Notes: generated by a model from the sequence alone, not told the origin. 64,000 nucleotides of DNA from Chitinophaga rhizosphaerae (GCF_003958645.1 NZ_RXLO01000003.1:558001-622000), one strand, 5' to 3'. Counted from the first letter of the stretch, positions 1-8,318 are shown. A program made the numbers and translations.

Positions 1-1
1 C

Positions 2-1765
2 CCGAAGTTCCTCGATATGGTACAGAACCGCATCAACGGCGACCATACTTTCGGGAAATTCCGGTTCGAATGGAACGTGGCGCGCAATAAGGTCACCAAC
101 CGCGAGAAAGACGCGGTGGAAGCCTGGCTCAAACCCGTCTACACCCTCAACGGCATGATGTACAACGTAATGCCCACGGCCATTACCAACCCGGGGACCG
201 GCACGTTCAACAGGGCGCAGTACCTCTACGAAGAAACGAACCGCATCGCCGAAGGCGCCCTCAGCTATCAAACCCAACTGTTCGGCCGGAAACAGATCGC
301 GAAGGCCGGCGTGCAGTATATGGACAGGCATGGTTATTATGACTGGATGGTATTGCCGATCGGGGCGCTGCTGACGTCTAACGGACTGTATGGCTATGAA
401 CCGGTACAGGAATGGAACAAGTTCCTGGAATATAAAGATCCGTTGAACGACCTGCTGTATTACCCCGCCGCATTCTCGCGCAGCGGCTACGAAGGCAAGA
501 ACACCAATAAAGCCGGTTACCTCATGCTCGATAACCGGTTTACGGACTGGATGCGCCTGGTATGGGGGCTGCGCGCCGAATATTACAATTATGAAAGGAT
601 CAGGAACGGCGCCAACGACCAGCAGATCAACAACCTCATCCTCGAAGGGGAAAGGGTACGGTACATCGACCCCGAAACCGGCAAGGTCGTAAGCGCCTTC
701 GCCGATCCTGTGAACGAAGAAAAGGCCTGGCGTTATTTGCCGTCGGCCAGCCTGACGATCTCTCCTGCGAAGGATTTCAATATCCGCGCCGCATATGCGC
801 AAACGGTGGTGCGCCCTTCGCTGATCGAGAATTCCCGTATGGTCCGCTACGATCCCGCCGTTGCGGCGTATCGCATGAACGAAGGCGTTTTGTCTACCCT
901 CATCGACCATTACGACCTCCGCTTCGAATGGTACCCCAGGCCCGGCGAAGTGATTTCATTCGGCTATTTCTATAAATTTTTCGACAAGCCCGTGGAAATC
1001 TACCGCGATCAGCCCGATGCTACCGGCCGGATTTATGTCAAAACCAACAACTCCGAATGGGCCAAAGTGCACGGCTGGGAATTCGATATCCGCAAGAGCC
1101 TCGGGTTCGTGTATCCGCAATGGAAATTCCTCCAGGATTTTTACCTGAGCGGTAACCTCACGCTGCAAAACTCCACCGTGCAGGCGGCGCAATTCGGCGG
1201 ACAAACCCTCGTTACCAACAAATACGGTTACGAATACCGCTACCGTACCAAGCAGCAGCTGAAGGAGAAACGGCCCCTTTACGGCCAGGTGCCCATCCTC
1301 TACAACATCGCCATGCAATATGCCGGCAAACGCCTCGGCGCCAACCTGGCCTTCAACCACATGGGATACAAAACCTTCACCACCGGCATGACGCCGAACA
1401 TCGTGGAGTACGAACGCCCCCGCGACCAGCTGGACGCGCAAGTGAGCTACGCCTTCCTTAAAAACAGAAAACTGATGGTAAGGCTCAATATGAGCAACCT
1501 CACCAACAGCGCGTACCGTTTCTATATCAACAGCGACGATACCTACAAATACCTCGACAAATGGAAAGGCATGGCCCACTCCGCCATCACCACCACCGAA
1601 TGGAACGAGATCTACGAATGGAAATTCGGCTTCTCGCAGAAATACGAAGCCGGATACCTGGAAATGACGGAAGACGGCAAGCGGAAACGGAGGATCGGCG
1701 ACCAGGACACGTTCATCCGGAAAGTGGGCACTTCGTTCAGCTTGTCTGTCGGCTATACATTCTAA
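2..1765 (+). CDS. TonB-dependent outer-membrane receptor, C-terminal part (5' end outside window)
   Basis: The frame is open from the first bases of the window, so only the last ~587 residues are present. They look like the beta-barrel of a TonB-dependent receptor: alternating aromatic strands, the strand pattern KDFNIRAAYAQTVVRPS, a late NLTNSAYRFY segment and a terminal aromatic residue (SVGYTF), the usual signal for barrel assembly. The plug and any N-terminal domain lie upstream. The final residues differ from the SusC proteins elsewhere in the window, so it is probably a general TonB receptor. Two lipoprotein genes follow within 30 bases and probably share its transcript, which suggests they are surface partners for the same substrate. 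The substrate cannot be read from this portion. Confidence 0.85.
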   Translation, partial: PKFLDMVQNRINGDHTFGKFRFEWNVARNKVTNREKDAVEAWLKPVYTLNGMMYNVMPTAITNPGTGTFNRAQYLYEETNRIAEGALSYQTQLFGRKQIAKAGVQYMDRHGYYDWMVLPIGALLTSNGLYGYEPVQEWNKFLEYKDPLNDLLYYPAAFSRSGYEGKNTNKAGYLMLDNRFTDWMRLVWGLRAEYYNYERIRNGANDQQINNLILEGERVRYIDPETGKVVSAFADPVNEEKAWRYLPSASLTISPAKDFNIRAAYAQTVVRPSLIENSRMVRYDPAVAAYRMNEGVLSTLIDHYDLRFEWYPRPGEVISFGYFYKFFDKPVEIYRDQPDATGRIYVKTNNSEWAKVHGWEFDIRKSLGFVYPQWKFLQDFYLSGNLTLQNSTVQAAQFGGQTLVTNKYGYEYRYRTKQQLKEKRPLYGQVPILYNIAMQYAGKRLGANLAFNHMGYKTFTTGMTPNIVEYERPRDQLDAQVSYAFLKNRKLMVRLNMSNLTNSAYRFYINSDDTYKYLDKWKGMAHSAITTTEWNEIYEWKFGFSQKYEAGYLEMTEDGKRKRRIGDQDTFIRKVGTSFSLSVGYTF

Positions 1766-1791
1766 TTTTTTCGCGTATCAAAATGCAAATC

Positions 1792-2571
1792 ATGAAAACG
1801 AAACATATCGGGTTTATCCTGCTGGCGACCATGGCGCTCTTTGCGGCGGCCTGTGATAAAGGGGATGATTTCCTGTACAAGGAAGAAATGTTGTCTTTCG
1901 CCTTGTCTGGCTACAACGGCAGCGGTCAGGACCTCGAAGTTCAGATCGATACCCTCCAGAAAAAGTTTTATCTCTCCAAAGGGAAATTCAATGCCAATGC
2001 GGCTTATACCTTTCCGGAAGGAAAAAATACAGTAAAAATGACGGTTAGTGAGAAGTCTGGAAAAGTGATCCTGGAAAAGGAAGTAAAAAAAGAAGAAGGG
2101 ACTTTCAAGCTCAATTTCTTTTATCTGAACGGAAAAGTAGGCGACATGCCCACGCCGCCTCCGTTTGAGGAAGGAAAGATCAAACTGAAGTACATGTGGA
2201 TGCCGATACAAACGAATTATACCGGACCGGTAGACATCGCCGTGGGCAAATTGTATTTCATACCGAAAGTGTTCGAAGAACTGGCCCGTGTGAAAAACGT
2301 AAAACCCGGTGAATTCAGCGAAACGATCTCCATCGATCCCTTCCCGACGGCTGGGCAAACCTATAACGGTCAGCCAACCCCCGTGCTGTTTGTGATCTAC
2401 ATCTACAAAGCCGGTACCAACGAGTTTTATACGAATGGTACCGAATATAATTGGAATATTACCACTACCGCGCCGAAACCCTCTGCCAACGTGGCTTCGT
2501 CGAGGATGTACATTTTTTCGGAGAATCCGGCGGGCTCGCTCATGGCATTCGTGAAGAACCTGGAAATATAA
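1792..2571 (+). CDS. Lipoprotein, partner of the upstream TonB receptor (family not recognised)
   Basis: This is a 259-residue protein with a lipoprotein signal peptide ending in a lipobox (FAAAC, Cys about residue 20), so it is an envelope lipoprotein. The ATG at 1792 is preferred over the in-frame ATG at 1783 because it places a basic n-region (MKTK) directly before the hydrophobic stretch. An open frame running back to 1561 overlaps the receptor and is not the real start. The mature part begins with a GYNGS...IDT block followed by a beta-rich stretch and a FFYLNGK motif, both of which recur in the next gene, so the two are tandem paralogues. I do not recognise the family. A substrate-binding or accessory role for the receptor is inferred from position only. 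Confidence 0.8.
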   Translation: MKTKHIGFILLATMALFAAACDKGDDFLYKEEMLSFALSGYNGSGQDLEVQIDTLQKKFYLSKGKFNANAAYTFPEGKNTVKMTVSEKSGKVILEKEVKKEEGTFKLNFFYLNGKVGDMPTPPPFEEGKIKLKYMWMPIQTNYTGPVDIAVGKLYFIPKVFEELARVKNVKPGEFSETISIDPFPTAGQTYNGQPTPVLFVIYIYKAGTNEFYTNGTEYNWNITTTAPKPSANVASSRMYIFSENPAGSLMAFVKNLEI

Positions 2572-2582
2572 AACCGAACATC

Positions 2583-3383
2583 ATGCAAACGTTTATCAAG
2601 AATAGAATTTTCGTCGTGCTACTGGCGTTGGCGCCTTTTGCAATGACTTCCTGCAACAAAGACGATATAAACATGGAAAGGGCCATGCAGGTCATGGTAA
2701 CGGGGTACAACGGTTCTGAACATGCCTTGCAGTTTTCCATCGACACCACGGTTTTCGACGTAAGCGTCAGAAACGGCGACTATATCGTAAAACCCGTTTC
2801 CGTACTGCATTTCTACGCGATGTACAACTATCCGCAAAACAGGAAGAACAAAACCCTCGTGATTACGGATACCGTGACGAAAGCGGTGATCTTCCGGCAG
2901 GTGCTTCCCGAATCCGGTTCCAGGGCCCATATCAATTTTGTGTATATCGATGGAAAGGAAGTGCCTTCGCAACCGCCTGCGGCTGATCCCAACACCAACA
3001 AACTGGGTTTCTTTGCGCGCAACCCGGACAGCAACGAGCCGATCGACATCTTCCTCTACCGGACGGAAGAGAATGGGAACGAACACCGCGCCTACCTCGC
3101 CAAAAACGTGCGGCCCAACGGCTGGACGTACGTCGATTACCTGGCGGCGGAACAATTCACCACCAAAAACATGCAAGACAAAGCATTCATATGTTTCACC
3201 AAAACCGGGACCACGGACCAGTGGGCCTTCCAGAATGATGAAAGCCAGAGCCGTTTGTCCGCCACAGGGTTATTCCTGCCGCTGGCCGGTGAAAAAGGCC
3301 TGGTGCAGCAGTATTTGGTTACCCCCGGCGCCTGGGGGCTTGAGGTGTCGCGGATGTTCTTTGTCCCGGACAGGGCCCGGTAA
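2583..3383 (+). CDS. Lipoprotein, paralogue of the preceding gene (family not recognised)
   Basis: This 266-residue lipoprotein has a signal peptide (MQTFIKNRIF...) and lipobox FAMTSC. It starts 11 bases after the previous stop. An N-terminal GYNGS...IDT block and a later NFVYIDGK motif align in order with the preceding protein, while the C-terminal half has diverged and is richer in polar residues. A perfect hairpin with a T tract follows, so this is probably the last gene of the receptor operon. The function is unknown. A duplicated surface lipoprotein with a conserved N-terminal and a variable C-terminal region is what one would expect of a ligand-binding accessory, but that is inference. 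Confidence 0.8.
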   Translation: MQTFIKNRIFVVLLALAPFAMTSCNKDDINMERAMQVMVTGYNGSEHALQFSIDTTVFDVSVRNGDYIVKPVSVLHFYAMYNYPQNRKNKTLVITDTVTKAVIFRQVLPESGSRAHINFVYIDGKEVPSQPPAADPNTNKLGFFARNPDSNEPIDIFLYRTEENGNEHRAYLAKNVRPNGWTYVDYLAAEQFTTKNMQDKAFICFTKTGTTDQWAFQNDESQSRLSATGLFLPLAGEKGLVQQYLVTPGAWGLEVSRMFFVPDRAR

Positions 3384-3404
3384 CACTGTTTCCTATATAT
3401 CCTG

Positions 3405-3432
3405 AAAAGAGCCGCCGCGAGGCGGCTCTTTT
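3405..3432 (+). terminator. Rho-independent terminator after receptor/lipoprotein operon
   Basis: A perfect 12-bp stem (AAAAGAGCCGCC / GGCGGCTCTTTT) with a GCGA tetraloop ends in TTTT, 22 bases after the stop codon of the second lipoprotein. The A and T ends make it potentially bidirectional. Confidence 0.85.
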
Positions 3433-3570
3433 GCCCGTCGTGCGGGAAGATCACCCGCAGCCCGGTGGCAAGGCAATGCCGGTTTTGCGGGCATGACTGG
3501 CATTGAAACAGGCAAAATCCATGCATCGATTTTACACCTGAAAGTAAGAATTGGTGTTACCTTCGCCACA

Positions 3571-4122
3571 ATGAGCATCTCCCAACAACTCATCCAGACC
3601 AGGAAGCAAAAAGGCCTCACGCAGGAGGAGCTGGCAGACCGTGCCAACGTGACCGTGCGCACCATCCAGCGGATCGAAAGCGGGGACAGTGTGCCAAGGG
3701 CTTTTACGGTAAAGGCGCTGGCCGAGGCGTTGGGCGTAACGTTCGAATCGCTTTCCGGAGGCGCCCTGCCCGATACGGCGGATACCGATGCCGAGCGATT
3801 CAACCTGCGGATGCTGTGCCTGTCGTGCTTCAGTTTCCTGTTGGTTCCGATCGTCCACTTCATGTTGCCGGTGGCGCTGCTCCGGAAATATCGTTTCTCC
3901 GAGCCGAAGTTCACCCGCTTCGCGCGGCAAGTGATCCGGCAGCAGATGTATTGGGTGGTGGCCACGAACGGCGTGATGCTGCTGACCGTCCTGTATAATT
4001 TCATCGCTGTGCGGAACTTCGGGCCTCCGTTCAAGCTCCATTATCTCTGGCCGCTCTTTGCCATGTATGCGGTGAATGCGGTGTTGGTGCTGCGGGATGT
4101 GCGCCGGGTGGATACGTTATAA
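3571..4122 (+). CDS. XRE-family helix-turn-helix regulator with membrane-spanning C-terminus
   Basis: This is a 183-residue protein. Residues 1-60 are a classic Cro/C1-type HTH (SISQQLIQTRKQKGLTQEELADRA..., then TVRTIQRIESG). Residues ~85-180 hold about three hydrophobic segments (CLSCFSFLLVPIVHFMLPVA; VVATNGVMLLTVLYNFIAV; LWPLFAMYAVNAVLVL). It is therefore probably a DNA-binding protein held at the inner membrane, a layout seen in Bacteroidota XRE proteins. The ATG at 3571 is chosen because it begins the HTH; the frame is open upstream to 3493 but that stretch has no domain. It stands alone between a terminator and the next gene. The target genes and signal are unknown. Confidence 0.8.
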   Translation: MSISQQLIQTRKQKGLTQEELADRANVTVRTIQRIESGDSVPRAFTVKALAEALGVTFESLSGGALPDTADTDAERFNLRMLCLSCFSFLLVPIVHFMLPVALLRKYRFSEPKFTRFARQVIRQQMYWVVATNGVMLLTVLYNFIAVRNFGPPFKLHYLWPLFAMYAVNAVLVLRDVRRVDTL

Positions 4123-4214
4123 TTAATTGATTATCAATAAATGTCGGGTAAATGTCGGGGGAATGCCGGTGGAAAGGCGCCGCCGGCGGGATAGGTTTGC
4201 ACGAAAAATAATTC

Positions 4215-5129
4215 ATGCGAAAATTGATTTGGACCGCCTGCCTCGCCGTATGGCCACTGACTTTCCTTGTAGCCCAAAACATCATTCCGATGGATGTGCG
4301 GGATGGTGCCGCCGTCGGGTTTCGATGGCAGGGAGATTCCATCCACGGGGAATGGGAACCCCACGCCGCCATGCTCATCCCGGTTACATTACAACACTGT
4401 CCACGGCAATTTTTCATGCAGTTCGATCTCGGCGCCCCCGCTTCCATCCTGTACAAAAACAAGATCGACGCCATCCGTGCCAGGTACCCGGCTGCAATGC
4501 CGGATACCGATTCCCTTCGGCGCTTTACTTTCCAATCCGGGAAAGCGACCATCACGGCCCCGGCTATCGCCGTCAAACAGTTCGATTCCACTTCCATCGA
4601 CTGGCGATCCCGCCGCCCGGAAATCATCGGCACCATTGGTGGCGATCTGCTGTTAAACCGCGTCGCCGTCATAGATTACCCGAAACGCCGCATCACCCTG
4701 CGTTCGTCTGTCCCGCCCAACATCGGGCTATTTGATTTTACATACGCACACAACCGTATCCTGCTTCCCGCAAGCATCGACGGCAGGGAAACGCTTCTCT
4801 TTTTCGATACCGGCTCCAGTATGTTCGAACTGCTTACAGACCCGCAAACGTGCAGCCGGATGGCGAGCCCCGGCGCCGAAGCGCGCCGCTTCCCCGTCGG
4901 TTCCTGGGGTAGAACGCTCACTGCCTTTACTTTTCCAGCAAAAGGGAACGTGCGGCTGGCCGGCGTGTCGATCCCCATTCGTGCGGTTTCCTGCATGGAA
5001 GGGACGGACCCCCGGCAGGCGGCTTTCATGGCGCAACTCGGGATCGGGGGGATGACGGGGAACAAACTTTTCCTCCATAATATATTGGTACTGGATACGA
5101 AACATCAACGATTCGGACTGGCGCCCTAA
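4215..5129 (+). CDS. Pepsin/retropepsin-like aspartyl protease family protein, secreted
   Basis: This is a 304-residue protein with an N-terminal signal peptide (MRKLIWTACLAVWPLTFLVAQ). It has two aspartyl-protease-like lobes. The first has FDLGAPASILY near residue 73 followed by IGGDLLLNRVAVIDY; the second has the classic FFDTGSS motif near residue 195 followed by GGMTGNKLFLHNILVLDT. The first lobe carries Asp-Leu-Gly instead of the usual Asp-Thr/Ser-Gly, so activity may be altered or require partner chains. Location is probably periplasmic or the envelope. It has no clear operon partner. The family assignment is solid at the fold level, but catalytic competence is uncertain. Confidence 0.7.
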   Translation: MRKLIWTACLAVWPLTFLVAQNIIPMDVRDGAAVGFRWQGDSIHGEWEPHAAMLIPVTLQHCPRQFFMQFDLGAPASILYKNKIDAIRARYPAAMPDTDSLRRFTFQSGKATITAPAIAVKQFDSTSIDWRSRRPEIIGTIGGDLLLNRVAVIDYPKRRITLRSSVPPNIGLFDFTYAHNRILLPASIDGRETLLFFDTGSSMFELLTDPQTCSRMASPGAEARRFPVGSWGRTLTAFTFPAKGNVRLAGVSIPIRAVSCMEGTDPRQAAFMAQLGIGGMTGNKLFLHNILVLDTKHQRFGLAP

Positions 5130-5234
5130 CCCTTCGCTGCACCCCGGGAAACCCCGGGAACCGCTGCTACATATCGCGGTTTTCTAACACATTATACCCG
5201 TCGAACATTTCTTGTTGACTGATTGTTAATAAAA

Positions 5235-5267
5235 TGTGCTATCCGCAAGAGTATGGTACAACCTTTG
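5235..5267 (+). promoter_or_regulatory. Possible Bacteroidota-type promoter of the OmpA gene
   Basis: TGTG at 5235-5238, a 21-base spacer and AACCTTTG at 5260-5267 match the Bacteroidota pattern TTTG-N19-21-TAnnTTTG at 3 of 4 and 5 of 6 fixed bases. It sits 27 bases before the start codon. Confidence 0.35.
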
Positions 5268-5294
5268 TAACAATATGAATCTTAATCCTTTTGT

Positions 5295-6191
5295 ATGAAA
5301 ATTATAGGAATATCGACGGCGGTCGTCGCGATCGCCATCTTCGGCAGCAGTTGCGTCAGCAACAAGAAGTTCGCCGCATTGCAGGGTACATACGGTGAAT
5401 TACAGAACGACTACAAGGCGCTGAACGACAAGTACCAGGATTGCCAGCGCGAAATGTCCGGCTCCACCACCCGTGTTCGCAGCCTGGAAGAGCAGATCGC
5501 GCAGCAGCGCGCCGGCTTGCGCTCCCTGCAGGACGCGCTGAACAAATGTCTGAACTCCTCCAGCCAGGGGAACGTGAATATCTCCAAACTGGTAGACGAG
5601 ATCAACGCATCCAACCGCTACATCCAGCAGCTGGTGAACTCCAAGAACAAGAGCGACTCCCTCAACATGGTGCTCACCAACAACCTCACCCGCTCCCTCA
5701 GTCGCGAAGAAATGCGTGATGTGGACGTGCAGGTGCTGAAAGGCGTTGTGTACATTTCACTGTCCGACAAAATGCTCTACCGCTCCGGCAGCTACGAAAT
5801 TTCTCCCGCCGCCGGCGAAACGCTCAGCAAAATCGCGAAAATCATCACCGACTACCGCGATTACGAAGTGCTGATCGAGGGTAATACGGACAATGTGCCC
5901 ATCAGTCAGAAGAACATCCGTAACAACTGGGACCTCAGCGCCCTGCGCGCTTCGTCTGTTGTACAGGCCCTCCAGACCACTTATGGTGTAGACCCCAAAC
6001 GGTTGACCGCAGGTGGCCGCGGCGAGTACAACCCCATCGCGTCCAACGACGCGGAAGAAGGACGTTCCCGCAACCGTCGCACCCAGATCATTATCACGCC
6101 GAAGCTCGACCAGTTCATGGAGCTGATCGACAAGGCGCCGGAAAAAGCGGATTCGGTATCGCCCGCCGGCCAACCGGTTACGGGTTCCTGA
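5295..6191 (+). CDS. OmpA-family lipoprotein (peptidoglycan-binding)
   Basis: This is a 298-residue protein. The signal peptide ends in the lipobox FGSSC (Cys about residue 20). A coiled-coil-like region rich in Gln, Lys and Glu follows (~25-125). The OmpA/MotB C-terminal domain (~150-275) shows the peptidoglycan-binding signature: EGNTDNVP, NNWDLSALRASSVV and RSRNRRTQIIITP. Such proteins tether the outer membrane to the cell wall non-covalently. The gene stands alone with its own candidate promoter and a strong terminator. The long helical spacer is typical of the Bacteroidota version of the family. Confidence 0.9.
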   Translation: MKIIGISTAVVAIAIFGSSCVSNKKFAALQGTYGELQNDYKALNDKYQDCQREMSGSTTRVRSLEEQIAQQRAGLRSLQDALNKCLNSSSQGNVNISKLVDEINASNRYIQQLVNSKNKSDSLNMVLTNNLTRSLSREEMRDVDVQVLKGVVYISLSDKMLYRSGSYEISPAAGETLSKIAKIITDYRDYEVLIEGNTDNVPISQKNIRNNWDLSALRASSVVQALQTTYGVDPKRLTAGGRGEYNPIASNDAEEGRSRNRRTQIIITPKLDQFMELIDKAPEKADSVSPAGQPVTGS

Positions 6192-6216
6192 TCCTGGTAA
6201 ACGAACATTTTTACTG

Positions 6217-6242
6217 GCCCGCGCAATGGCGCGGGCTTTTTT
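6217..6242 (+). terminator. Rho-independent terminator of the OmpA gene
   Basis: A GC-rich 8-bp perfect stem (GCCCGCGC / GCGCGGGC) with loop AATG is followed by six T residues, 26 bases after the stop codon. Confidence 0.9.
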
Positions 6243-6269
6243 AATTCCGGCAGGCAAGCCGGGCCCCGG

Positions 6270-6300
6270 TTGCAAATTCCGGCATAATGCCTTACCTTGG
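6270..6300 (+). promoter_or_regulatory. Housekeeping-type promoter of the sigma factor gene
   Basis: TTGC at 6270-6273, a 19-base spacer and TACCTTGG at 6293-6300 fit the Bacteroidota -33/-7 pattern (TTTG and TAnnTTTG). The expected transcript start near 6307 lies upstream of the ATG at 6354 but downstream of an alternative in-frame start at 6297, which supports the shorter gene. Confidence 0.5.
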
Positions 6301-6353
6301 TAACATCATTTTTCGAAGCGATTCATCCGCCCCTTATCAACCAACTAACGAGC

Positions 6354-6971
6354 ATGAACGGGAATTTGCACACGCAGGAGTATTGGAACCAGCTACGGGA
6401 CGGGAACACGGATGCATTGTCCGCTTTATACCAGCTGCATTATATAGGACTGATCAATTACGGGGTAAAACTCACAGGCGACCGCGATCTTGCCAACGAT
6501 TGCTTTACCGCCGTGCTGCTCGACCTCTGGGAAAAGCGCCACACGCTGCCCGAGGTCGCCAATGTGCGCGCCTACCTCATCACCTGCCAGCACCGCCGGA
6601 TCATGCACGAGATCGCTTCCGGGAAGAAGCGCCAGGAGCGCCACCTGGCCGTTCCTGATGGTCAGGGTCCCGAATGGTCGCATGAAGATTACCTCACGGC
6701 CATCGAAGGGAACGACGCTTTCACCCAGGCGTTTTCCCAGGCTTTCCGCCGGCTCACGCAGCGCCAGCAGCAGCTTTTGCGGATGAAATTCTTCGAAGAT
6801 CTCGACTACGACCACATCGCCCTCACCTGCGGCATTACCAAACGGACCGCCTATAATATTATACACGATGCCCTCAAGCAGCTGAAAAACGAGCTGAAGG
6901 GGCATGTGCAGCAATCGGGGCTGCCACTTGAAGCCCTCATTTCCGCGGCGTTGCTCCTGATTTTGCAATAG
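6354..6971 (+). CDS. RNA polymerase ECF-type sigma-70 factor
   Basis: This 205-residue sigma factor has a region 2 (YQLHYIGLINYGVKLTGDRD then DLWEKRHTLPEVANVRAYLI) and a region 4 (FRRLTQRQQQLLRMKFFEDL, then DYDHIALTCGITKRTAYNII). It ends in a hydrophobic tail (LEALISAALLLILQ) common in the Bacteroidota FecI-like group. It should direct transcription of the SusCD operon downstream under control of the FecR anti-sigma factor encoded 68 bases later. The start at 6354 is chosen over 6297 because the promoter candidate overlaps the latter. Substrate sensing would run from SusC through its STN domain to FecR to this factor; that wiring is known for the family, not shown here. Confidence 0.88.
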   Translation: MNGNLHTQEYWNQLRDGNTDALSALYQLHYIGLINYGVKLTGDRDLANDCFTAVLLDLWEKRHTLPEVANVRAYLITCQHRRIMHEIASGKKRQERHLAVPDGQGPEWSHEDYLTAIEGNDAFTQAFSQAFRRLTQRQQQLLRMKFFEDLDYDHIALTCGITKRTAYNIIHDALKQLKNELKGHVQQSGLPLEALISAALLLILQ

Positions 6972-7039
6972 CGGAAAAAAAATTTAACATTTTCATAGTA
7001 AATCGATGTGATCTGCTCCTCTATAGGATAAAGAGCGGA

Positions 7040-8158
7040 ATGAATTACTTGCGGCATAAAGCGGAGGACCTGGTGATGGATGAGTCTTTCCAGCAGTTCT
7101 GTACCGGTACAAACCCGGTGGCAGTGCGGTTTTGGGAGCAGTGGCTGGCCGCGCATCCCGAGAAGCGGGAGCTGGTGCAGGCCGCCAGGGTAATTTATCT
7201 TCGGCTGAACGGTGGGCTGGATGCGGAAACATTCGCCGGTCATCACCGCCGGTTCACAGACGCATTGCTGGCGGAAGGGATCAGGCCGGGGATGCAGGCA
7301 CCGCAGCTGCGGCCGGTGACACGGGGCAACGGCTGGAAGTGGTACGCGCTCGCCGTGGCGGCCACGCTCACGGGGCTGGTGCTGACGATGATGTGGATCC
7401 AGGCCGGAAAAGATGCGCCTCCGGCGGGAACGGCAATCGGGGAAACGGCCATGTATGCCAGTAAACCCGGCGAGCGGAAGGCTTTCCAGTTGCCGGACGG
7501 TACGAAGGTAGTGCTCAACGCCGCCAGTACCCTGCGGCTGGACGATGGCTTCCAGCAAGGGAAGCGCACGCTCACACTCGAAGGCGAAGCGTTTTTCGAC
7601 ATCGCGCAAGACGCGTCTTCGCCATTCGTGATCCATACCGAAGACATGGACATTACCGTGCTGGGCACGGCTTTTAACGTAAAAGCATATAAAGACGACG
7701 AGACGGTGGAGACATCGCTGATCAGGGGGCGGGTGCGGATAGACACACGCGCCGGCCACCAGGTGTACCTCCGGCCGAAAGAAAAACTGGTGATCGCCAG
7801 GAACAAAGAAATACAGGACATTCAACCATTAACGCCCCGGCAGGCAGATACGAAAAAGGCCGGGCGCCACTATCTTATCGACTCTCTCACACACATTCCA
7901 CACGACAGTGCAATTGTTGAACTATCATGGGTCGACAACCGGCTGATTTTTGCCGACGACACTTTCGGGGACATCGCCCGGAAGCTGGAACGCTGGTACG
8001 GCGTGCAGATCCGGTTCGAATCCGAAGAACTGCGCGGGTACCGCTTCACCGGGCATTTCAACAAGGAAACCCTGCAGCGGGTGCTCGAAGTACTGCAGTT
8101 ATCGAGGGGCTTCCGGTTCCGGTTCGAAGGCGACCATACCGTGGTATTGCAACAGTAG
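7040..8158 (+). CDS. FecR-family anti-sigma factor
   Basis: This is a 372-residue inner-membrane protein. The cytoplasmic N-terminal domain (~1-95) should bind the sigma factor. One transmembrane helix (WYALAVAATLTGLVLTMMW) lies near residue 105. The FecR domain follows (~140-240; PDGTKVVLNAASTLR, EGEAFFDIA, VLGTAFNVKAY), then a C-terminal DUF4974 domain (FGDIARKLERWYGVQIRFES ... VLEVLQLSRGFRF). It relays the state of the SusC receptor to the sigma factor. The position between sigma factor and SusC is the standard order. Confidence 0.92.
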   Translation: MNYLRHKAEDLVMDESFQQFCTGTNPVAVRFWEQWLAAHPEKRELVQAARVIYLRLNGGLDAETFAGHHRRFTDALLAEGIRPGMQAPQLRPVTRGNGWKWYALAVAATLTGLVLTMMWIQAGKDAPPAGTAIGETAMYASKPGERKAFQLPDGTKVVLNAASTLRLDDGFQQGKRTLTLEGEAFFDIAQDASSPFVIHTEDMDITVLGTAFNVKAYKDDETVETSLIRGRVRIDTRAGHQVYLRPKEKLVIARNKEIQDIQPLTPRQADTKKAGRHYLIDSLTHIPHDSAIVELSWVDNRLIFADDTFGDIARKLERWYGVQIRFESEELRGYRFTGHFNKETLQRVLEVLQLSRGFRFRFEGDHTVVLQQ

Positions 8159-8212
8159 GATGGAAGGGAAGGAGCGGTGACGCGCTGCTGCCCTGCATCA
8201 AGACATAAAAAA

Positions 8213-8236
8213 GGGGGAATGGTGACGCATTCCCCC
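8213..8236 (+). promoter_or_regulatory. Perfect hairpin in the FecR-SusC gap without a 3' T tract
   Basis: A 9-bp perfect stem (GGGGGAATG / CATTCCCCC) with loop GTGACG lies 55 bases after the FecR stop and about 80 bases before the SusC start. On this strand it is preceded by a run of six A residues and followed by CGGTAAAAGC, so it is a poor terminator in the direction of the operon; the T run would only serve transcription from the other side. It may act as a processing or stability element that raises SusC expression relative to FecR. Confidence 0.5.
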
Positions 8237-8303
8237 CGGTAAAAGCTGGGAGACAGGCACACTGTTGACGCGGTAACCTGTTTCCTGTTTATTCACTTTA
8301 AAC

Positions 8304-8318
8304 CTGTACGAAAGTATG
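8304..8318 (+). promoter_or_regulatory. Conserved leader motif abutting the SusC start codon
   Basis: CTGTACGAAAGTATG, ending in the SusC start codon, matches 14 of 15 bases of the motif in front of the other STN-type SusC gene (43283-43297, minus). It has no Shine-Dalgarno character. Shared use by two FecR-coupled SusC genes suggests a translation-initiation or regulatory leader. Confidence 0.4.

Noticed and set aside
6297..6353. Upstream extension of the sigma factor
   Set aside because: The extra 19 residues lack homology and the alternative start falls inside the promoter candidate.
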